From assembly GCF_015624425.1 (NCBI RefSeq), contig NZ_CP049919.1:1240001-1304000 (forward strand): 64,000 nucleotides of DNA. The letters are read 5' to 3'. A program made the translations under genes and the position numbers. Source of the stretch: Roseateles sp. DAIF2 (GTDB lineage: Bacteria > Pseudomonadota > Gammaproteobacteria > Burkholderiales > Burkholderiaceae_C). The notes under the pieces were generated by a model. It ran no database searches, had not been told where the DNA came from, and saw only the letters and a program-made list of their open reading frames with translations. Shown piece by piece: positions 54,248-64,000 of the stretch; position 1 is the stretch's first letter, and every line of letters starts with the position of its first letter.

Positions 54248-54838
54248 TTGGCCTTGATCCTCTCCCTCGTCGCCATGCCCGGCGGTGGCAAATCCACCGT
54301 CGGGCGGCAGCTGGCTCGGCAGCTGGGGATGCCCTGCCTGGACTCCGACAGCGAAATCGAGAAACGCATCGGCATGCCGATCCGGAGCTTCTTCGACCGA
54401 GAGGGCGAGGAGGCTTTTCGCGATCTGGAGACCGAGGTGATCCTCGAGCTGCTGGCCTCGAACCAGGACATGGTGCTGGCCACCGGCGGCGGCGCCGTGC
54501 TGCGCGAGGCCAATCGCCAGGCAATGTCCAAGGGCTCGACGGTCTTCTATCTGCGCTCCTCGCCCGAGGAGCTGTTCCGCCGGCTGCGGCATGACACGCA
54601 GCGCCCGCTGCTGCAGGTCAAGGATCCGCTGAAGAAGTTGCGCGAGCTCTATGCGCAGCGCGACCCGCTGTACCGGCGCACCGCGCATTACGTGCTGGAG
54701 ACCGGCCGCCCCTCCGTGCATGCGCTGGTCAATATGGTGCTGATGCAGCTGGAGTTGGCGGGCCTGGTCAGCCCCGAGCGGGTGGCGGCCACGGTCGGCG
54801 CCGAGCCGCGCCCCGTACACTCGGGGCATGATGACTGA
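54248..54838 (+). CDS. aroK: Shikimate kinase
   Basis: Phosphorylates shikimate at O3 in the shikimate pathway. 196 residues, slightly longer than AroK's usual 170-180. P-loop AMPGGGKST at 9-17 (the first residue is Ala rather than the family's usual Gly, still within the P-loop pattern), DSDSEIEKR near 35-43 (shikimate-binding Asp), and [10 protein letters not shown] near 77-86. The start is a TTG at 54248: the nearest ATG would remove the first strand. It overlaps aroB by 11 bases. Confidence 0.93.
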   Translation: MALILSLVAMPGGGKSTVGRQLARQLGMPCLDSDSEIEKRIGMPIRSFFDREGEEAFRDLETEVILELLASNQDMVLATGGGAVLREANRQAMSKGSTVFYLRSSPEELFRRLRHDTQRPLLQVKDPLKKLRELYAQRDPLYRRTAHYVLETGRPSVHALVNMVLMQLELAGLVSPERVAATVGAEPRPVHSGHDD

Positions 54839-55955
54839 GCATGACGGCAACAATGACGATCTGAGCGGCGGCCCGGTGCGGGTGGTGCCCATCGCGCTGG
54901 ATGAGCGCAGCTACGACATCCTGATCGGCCCGGCGCTGCTGGACCGTCCCGCCACCTGGCAGGGCCTGCCTAAGGCCGCGGCCGCGGTGATCGTCAGCAA
55001 TGAGACGATCGCGCCGCTGTTTCTGGCGCGCGTGCGTGCGCAGCTGGCGCCCCACTATGCCCGCGTCGATGCTGTGATCCTGTCCGATGGCGAACGCTAC
55101 AAGGACTGGGATTCGCTGAACCGCATCGTCGACCATCTGCTGGCCACGGCCAGTGACCGCAAGACCGTGCTGTTCGCGCTGGGCGGCGGCGTGGTGGGCG
55201 ACATGACCGGCTTCGCCGCGGCGATCTATATGCGCGGCGTGCCCTTCGTGCAGGTGCCAACCACCCTGCTGGCCCAGGTCGATTCCTCGGTCGGTGGCAA
55301 GACCGCGATCAACCATCCGCTGGGCAAGAACATGCTCGGCGCCTTCTACCAGCCGGCGCGCGTGATTGCCGATCTGGACACCTTGGACAGCCTGCCGCCG
55401 CGCGAGCTGGCCGCGGGCCTGGCCGAGATCATCAAGTACGGCCCGATCGCCGATGCGGAGTTCCTGAGCTGGATCGAAGCCAATCTCGACGCGCTGCTAG
55501 CGCGCGACAAGGCGGCCTTGGCCCACGCGGTCCAGCGCAGCTGTGAGATCAAGGCCTGGGTCGTTGGCCAGGACGAGCGCGAAAGCGGCCTGCGCGCGAT
55601 CCTGAACTTCGGCCATACCTTCGGCCATGCGATCGAGACCGGCCTGGGCTACGGCGAATGGCTGCATGGCGAGGCGGTCGGCTGCGGCATGGTGCTGGCG
55701 TCCGACCTGTCGGTGCGCCTGGGCCTGATGCCACCCGAGTTTCTGACTCGCATGCGCAAGCTGATCGAACGCGCCGGCCTGCCGGTGCGGGCGCCGCGGC
55801 TGGGCGTCGAGCGCTACCTGGAGCTGATGCGGGTGGACAAGAAGAGCGAGGGCGGCGAGATCCGCTTCGTCGTGATCGAGGGCCTGGGACGGGCCGGCAT
55901 GCGGGGCGCACCCGATGCCCTGGTCGCCGAAGTGCTCGACGCCTATTGCGACTGA
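54828..55955 (+). CDS. aroB: 3-dehydroquinate synthase
   Basis: NAD- and metal-dependent enzyme converting DAHP to 3-dehydroquinate. 375 residues. NAD-binding [13 protein letters not shown] near 121-133, [22 protein letters not shown] near 143-164, and the metal-ligand region HTFGHAIE ... [11 protein letters not shown] near 263-288. The start MMTEHD overlaps the aroK end, so the two are translationally linked. Confidence 0.97.
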   Translation: MMTEHDGNNDDLSGGPVRVVPIALDERSYDILIGPALLDRPATWQGLPKAAAAVIVSNETIAPLFLARVRAQLAPHYARVDAVILSDGERYKDWDSLNRIVDHLLATASDRKTVLFALGGGVVGDMTGFAAAIYMRGVPFVQVPTTLLAQVDSSVGGKTAINHPLGKNMLGAFYQPARVIADLDTLDSLPPRELAAGLAEIIKYGPIADAEFLSWIEANLDALLARDKAALAHAVQRSCEIKAWVVGQDERESGLRAILNFGHTFGHAIETGLGYGEWLHGEAVGCGMVLASDLSVRLGLMPPEFLTRMRKLIERAGLPVRAPRLGVERYLELMRVDKKSEGGEIRFVVIEGLGRAGMRGAPDALVAEVLDAYCD

Positions 55956-55972
55956 GGCCCCCCCCACACAAG

Positions 55973-57109
55973 ATGCCGCTCGCCTGCTACGCCTGTGACC
56001 CTTTCACATCCAGCCGTGGCCGGCGTTTCCCCGAGCCGGCAGCGCCCACACGCAGCGAGTACCAGCGTGACCGCGACCGCATCGTGCACAGCACGGCCTT
56101 CCGGCGCCTGGTCTACAAGACCCAGGTCTTCCTGAACCATGAGGGCGACCTGTTCCGCACCCGGCTGACCCATTCGCTGGAGGTGGCGCAGCTGGGGCGT
56201 TCGATCGGCCGCAGTCTGGCGCTGGACGAGGACCTGATCGAGACCATCGCGCTGGCCCATGACCTGGGCCATACGCCCTTCGGCCATGCCGGCCAGGACG
56301 TGCTGAACGAATGCATGAAGCACTATGGCGGCTTCGAGCACAACCTGCAGAGCCTGCGCGTGGTGGACCGGCTGGAGCAGCGCTACCCGGCCTTCGACGG
56401 CCTGAACCTCACCTTCGAGAGCCGCGAGGGCATCCTCAAGCATTGCAGCCGGCGCAACGCCGAGCTGATCGAGGCGCAGGAGCCCGGCGGCGTCGGTGCG
56501 CGCTTCCTGCGCGGCGAGCAACCGAGCCTGGAGGCCCAGCTCTGCAACCTGGCCGACGAGGTGGCCTACAACGCCCACGACATCGACGACGGCGTGCGCT
56601 CCGGCCTGCTGGAGCTGGAGCAGCTGGAGGCGGCTGTGCCGCTGGTGCGGCGCTTCTTGCGCGAGGCGCTGGCCGAGTTCCCGGCCCTGGCCGGCAAGCG
56701 CCTGCTGTTCGAGACCATCCGCCGCATGCTTTCGGCCCAGGTCTACGACATCATCGACGCCAGCCGCCTGGCCCTGGCCGAGGCTGATCCGGCCGATGTC
56801 GACGCGGTGCGGCGGGCCGGCACGCCGCTGCTGCGCTTCTCGCCCGAGATGCGGCGCGCCAGCAGCGAGCTGAAGCGCTTCCTGTTCGCCAGCCTGTACC
56901 GTCATCCGCAGGTTCAGGGCACCCGCATCCGCGCCGAGCAGGTGCTGCGCGAACTGTTCGGCATCTATCTTGCCGACCCGGCCCAGCTGCCGACCGATCA
57001 CGCGTCCAGCGAGGACCTGCCGCGGGCCTGCGCCGATTACATCGCCGGCATGACCGACCGTTTCGCGCTGAAGGAGCATCAGCGCCTGACCGGGCAGCAA
57101 TTGTTCTGA
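55973..57109 (+). CDS. dgt: Deoxyguanosinetriphosphate triphosphohydrolase-like protein
   Basis: HD-domain dNTP triphosphohydrolase, 378 residues, of the short Dgt-like type. HD motif residues: RLTHSLEV near 63-70, ALAHDLGHTPFGHAG near 92-106, and NAHDIDDG near 199-206. The ATG at 55973 lies 17 bases after aroB and gives the family's usual N-terminus; a longer upstream frame overlaps aroB and is not used. It may tune dNTP pools. Confidence 0.93.
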   Translation: MPLACYACDPFTSSRGRRFPEPAAPTRSEYQRDRDRIVHSTAFRRLVYKTQVFLNHEGDLFRTRLTHSLEVAQLGRSIGRSLALDEDLIETIALAHDLGHTPFGHAGQDVLNECMKHYGGFEHNLQSLRVVDRLEQRYPAFDGLNLTFESREGILKHCSRRNAELIEAQEPGGVGARFLRGEQPSLEAQLCNLADEVAYNAHDIDDGVRSGLLELEQLEAAVPLVRRFLREALAEFPALAGKRLLFETIRRMLSAQVYDIIDASRLALAEADPADVDAVRRAGTPLLRFSPEMRRASSELKRFLFASLYRHPQVQGTRIRAEQVLRELFGIYLADPAQLPTDHASSEDLPRACADYIAGMTDRFALKEHQRLTGQQLF

Positions 57110-57168
57110 GGCCGGACGCCTGTGAGCGTCCGGGCTGATAATTGGGGTCAGATTCATCCGACCCCACC

Positions 57169-57861
57169 ATGGCCCGACTTGCCCGCCTGGCTCTTGCCGG
57201 CTTGCCCCACCACCTGATCCAGCGCGGCCTGAACCGCCAGCCCATCGTGCTGGACGACACCGACCGTGAGCGCCTGCTGGCCGAACTGCGCGAAAGCGCC
57301 GCGCTGCACAAGGTGGCCATCCACGCCTATGTGCTGATGGACAACCATCTGCACCTGCTGGCCACGCCCGAGACGGCCGAGGGCCTGAGCCGCATGATGC
57401 AGTCGCTGGGCCGCCGCTATGTGGCGGCCTTCAACAAGCGCCATGGCCGCAGCGGCACCCTGTGGGACGGGCGCTTTCGCGCCGCGCCGCTGGAGGCCCA
57501 GGCCTGGCTGCTGGCTTGCATGAGCTATATCGAGCTGAACCCCCAGCGCGCCGGCCAGTGGCTGGCAGCACCTGAAGACTACCGCTGGTGCAGCGCGGCG
57601 CACCATCTGGGCCTGCGTCGCGACCCGCTGGTCTACGACCATGCCCTGTTCTGGGCCCTGGGCAACACCCCCTTCGAACGCGAGGCCGCCTGGCGCGCCC
57701 GGCTGGAGCAGGGTGTCGGGCCGGACGAACGCCTGCGCCTGCACGAGGCGGCGCAGAAGGGTTGGCCACTGGGCTCGGCAGGCTTCTTGCAAGATCTGGC
57801 CCAGGACACCGACCGGCCCCTGCAGCCCCGCAAGCGGGGGCGGCCGCCACGCCTTTCTTGA
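57169..57861 (+). CDS. REP-associated tyrosine transposase (Y1/IS200-like)
   Basis: Single-domain HUH/Y1 transposase of the TnpA-REP class, 230 residues. N-terminal domain with LPHHLIQRGLNRQ near 11-23, then the HUH motif DNHLHLLAT near 58-66, and the downstream YVAAFNKRHGRSGTLWDGRFRAAPLE segment, which probably includes a catalytic Tyr; the final part has YRWCSAAHH. The ATG at 57169 (MARLARLAL) is the family's usual start. Intact, so possibly active. It lies between dgt and gltB. Confidence 0.9.
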   Translation: MARLARLALAGLPHHLIQRGLNRQPIVLDDTDRERLLAELRESAALHKVAIHAYVLMDNHLHLLATPETAEGLSRMMQSLGRRYVAAFNKRHGRSGTLWDGRFRAAPLEAQAWLLACMSYIELNPQRAGQWLAAPEDYRWCSAAHHLGLRRDPLVYDHALFWALGNTPFEREAAWRARLEQGVGPDERLRLHEAAQKGWPLGSAGFLQDLAQDTDRPLQPRKRGRPPRLS

Positions 57862-57877
57862 CTATGTCCCTATTTAA

Positions 57878-57908
57878 TTGGCGCGGCCTGTGGTGTTTCT
57901 TCTATAAA
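57878..57908 (+). promoter_or_regulatory. Possible gltB promoter inside the right end of the transposase element
   Basis: TTGGCG (57878-57883) and TATAAA (57903-57908) with a 19-base spacer, longer than ideal. It is the only reasonable pair found between the transposase stop and gltB. If used, the element carries the promoter of gltBD. Confidence 0.35.
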
Positions 57909-57991
57909 AGAGTCTGACCCTAATTTATTGGCATTGCTCCTGCTGCTGCAGCGCAGTAATCTTCGCCTCCCGAGCCCCTTTGGAGAGCAGC

Positions 57992-62740
<4,749 letters not shown>

Positions 62741-62751
62741 GGAACAAGATC

Positions 62752-64000
62752 ATGGGAAAAGTCACCGGCTTCATGGAGTACGAGCGCCTGGAAGAGGGCT
62801 ATGAGCCCGTCGTCGCTCGCGTCAAGAACTACAAGGAATTCGTCATCGGCCTGAACGCCGAGCAGGCCAAGATCCAGAGTGCGCGCTGCATGGACTGCGG
62901 CACGCCCTTCTGCAACAACGGCTGCCCGGTCAACAACATCATCCCGGACTTCAACGACCTGGTGTATCGCAACGACTGGGCCAACGCGATCACGGTGCTG
63001 CACAGCACCAACAACTTCCCCGAGTTCACCGGCCGCATCTGCCCCGCTCCCTGCGAGGCGGCCTGCACCCTGAACGTCAACGACGACGCGGTGGGCATCA
63101 AGTCGATCGAGCACGCGATCATCGACCGCGCCTGGGAAGAGGGCTGGGTCAAGCCGCTGCCGCCCAAGGGCAAGACCGGCAAGACCGTGGCCGTGGTTGG
63201 CTCCGGCCCGGCCGGGCTGGCCGCGGCCCAGCAGCTGGCGCGCGTCGGCCACAGCGTCACGGTGTTCGAGAAGAACGACCGTGTCGGCGGCCTGCTGCGC
63301 TACGGCATTCCCGACTTCAAGATGGAGAAGTCGCACATCGACCGCCGCGTCGCGCAGATGGAGGCCGAGGGCGTGGTGTTCCGCACCGGCGTGCTGGTGG
63401 CCCATCTGGACGAGGGTTCCAAGGTCACCAACTGGGCCAAGGAAACGGTGTCGGCCGAGGAGCTGAAGTCGCAATTCGACGCGGTGCTGCTGGCCGGCGG
63501 CGCCGAGGCCTCGCGCGACCTGCCGGTGCCCGGCCGCGATCTGCAGGGCGTGCACTTCGCGATGGAGTTCCTGCCGCAGCAAAACAAGGTCAATGCCGGC
63601 GACAAGCTGAAGGGCCAGATCCGCGCCGACGGCAAGCATGTGATCGTGATCGGCGGCGGCGATACCGGCAGCGACTGCGTCGGCACCAGCAACCGCCACG
63701 GCGCCAAGAGCGTCACCCAGTTCGAGCTGATGCCCCAGCCGCCCGAGGTCGAGGACCGCCCGCTGACCTGGCCCTACTGGCCGGTCAAGCTGCGCACCTC
63801 GTCCAGCCACGAAGAGGGCTGTGAGCGCGCCTTCGCGATCGCCACCAAGGAATTCCTTGGCGAGAAGGGCAAGCTGACCGGCGTCAAGACCGTCAAGGTC
63901 GAATGGTCCGGCGGCAAGATGACGGAAGTGCCCGGCAGCGAGCAGATCCTGAAGGCCGACCTGGTATTCCTGGCCATGGGCTTCGTCAGCCCGGTCGCGA
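62752..64000 (+). CDS. gltD: Glutamate synthase (NADPH) small subunit, N-terminal part
   Basis: Electron-input subunit passing NADPH electrons via FAD and two 4Fe-4S clusters to GltB. 416 complete codons are present and the gene runs off the window end. Cluster cysteines: [18 protein letters not shown] near residues 44-61, and [18 protein letters not shown] near 93-110. FAD-binding [14 protein letters not shown] near 150-163 and NADPH-binding [13 protein letters not shown] near 301-313. GGAA five bases after the gltB stop is the likely ribosome-binding site. It forms the gltBD operon. Confidence 0.98.
   Translation, partial: MGKVTGFMEYERLEEGYEPVVARVKNYKEFVIGLNAEQAKIQSARCMDCGTPFCNNGCPVNNIIPDFNDLVYRNDWANAITVLHSTNNFPEFTGRICPAPCEAACTLNVNDDAVGIKSIEHAIIDRAWEEGWVKPLPPKGKTGKTVAVVGSGPAGLAAAQQLARVGHSVTVFEKNDRVGGLLRYGIPDFKMEKSHIDRRVAQMEAEGVVFRTGVLVAHLDEGSKVTNWAKETVSAEELKSQFDAVLLAGGAEASRDLPVPGRDLQGVHFAMEFLPQQNKVNAGDKLKGQIRADGKHVIVIGGGDTGSDCVGTSNRHGAKSVTQFELMPQPPEVEDRPLTWPYWPVKLRTSSSHEEGCERAFAIATKEFLGEKGKLTGVKTVKVEWSGGKMTEVPGSEQILKADLVFLAMGFVSPVA

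Larger units (their letters stand above)
57139..57929. mobile_element. REP-associated tyrosine transposase (TnpA-REP) element with inverted flanks
   Basis: The 791-bp unit is bounded by TAATTGGGGTCAGATTC (57139-57155) and, inverted, GAGTCTGACCCTAATTTAT (57910-57928). These match at 14 of 16 positions over the AATT(G/A)GGGTCAGA(T/C)TC core. A further inverted, diverged copy (GACTATGTCCCTATTTAATTG) lies at 57860-57880. The single coding gene between is a Y1 transposase. No target-site duplication is obvious, as expected for this class. Confidence 0.8.

Overview
The window is a GC-rich (high-60s percent by eye) chromosomal segment with dense coding and third-position G/C bias. Gene order and family types point to a betaproteobacterium of the order Burkholderiales, most like the Roseateles/Paucibacter/Rubrivivax/Leptothrix group. 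The clues are the ponA-pilMNOPQ-aroK-aroB-dgt-gltBD neighbourhood, the ilvA/OsmC/coq7/porin cluster, betaproteobacterial-type GspC/GspN genes in the type II secretion locus, and GC-rich hairpin repeats of the sort common in Comamonadaceae-like genomes. The genus is an inference; no rRNA is present to settle it.

Layout. 1-4.1 kb: the end of a DAHP synthase gene, a small unknown gene, htpG behind a heat-shock-type promoter, and srkA. 4.1-13.6 kb: housekeeping genes (DUF2726 protein, GNAT acetyltransferase, rplM-rpsI, erpA, anmK with an M23 peptidase, tyrS, a membrane protein, gnd). 13.7-18.8 kb: an exported tricorn-type protease, a 5'-nucleotidase and a divergent 2OG-Fe(II) oxygenase. 18.8-30.1 kb: a nearly complete type II secretion system, gspGHIJKLMNDEF on the minus strand with gspC divergent; the prepilin peptidase is not here. 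30.1-34.4 kb: a CobT-family protein with altered motifs, ilvA, a 460-base intergenic region with a minus-strand terminator, an OsmC protein, and coq7. 34.6-38.2 kb: two different trimeric porins and a DUF3047 lipoprotein. 38.5-43.6 kb: a dipeptide-type ABC transporter with an M20 amidohydrolase gene between its two permease genes and no binding-protein gene. 43.6-46.7 kb: lptM, cyaY and a class A penicillin-binding protein. 47.0-52.2 kb: pilMNOPQ. 52.2-54.2 kb: an Ig-domain lipoprotein between pilQ and aroK. 54.2-57.1 kb: aroK, aroB, dgt. 57.1-57.9 kb: a REP-associated tyrosine transposase with inverted flanks. 58.0 kb to the end: gltB and the start of gltD.

How the genes work together. Two secretin-based envelope machines (T2SS with GspD, type IV pili with PilQ) are encoded about 26 kb apart. 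Around them are other envelope functions: porins, PBP1A, an M23 peptidase, muropeptide-sugar recycling by AnmK, and several lipoproteins. The aro genes and gltBD supply aromatic precursors and glutamate.

No phage, CRISPR array, restriction or obvious defence system was seen. The least ordinary items are the CobT-like protein with altered catalytic motifs, the terminator-bounded minus-strand segment upstream of ilvA, the peptidase-in-transporter operon, the Ig-domain lipoprotein in the pil-aro locus, the TnpA-REP element upstream of gltB, and a GC-rich dispersed hairpin repeat, one copy of which appears to interrupt the T2SS operon.
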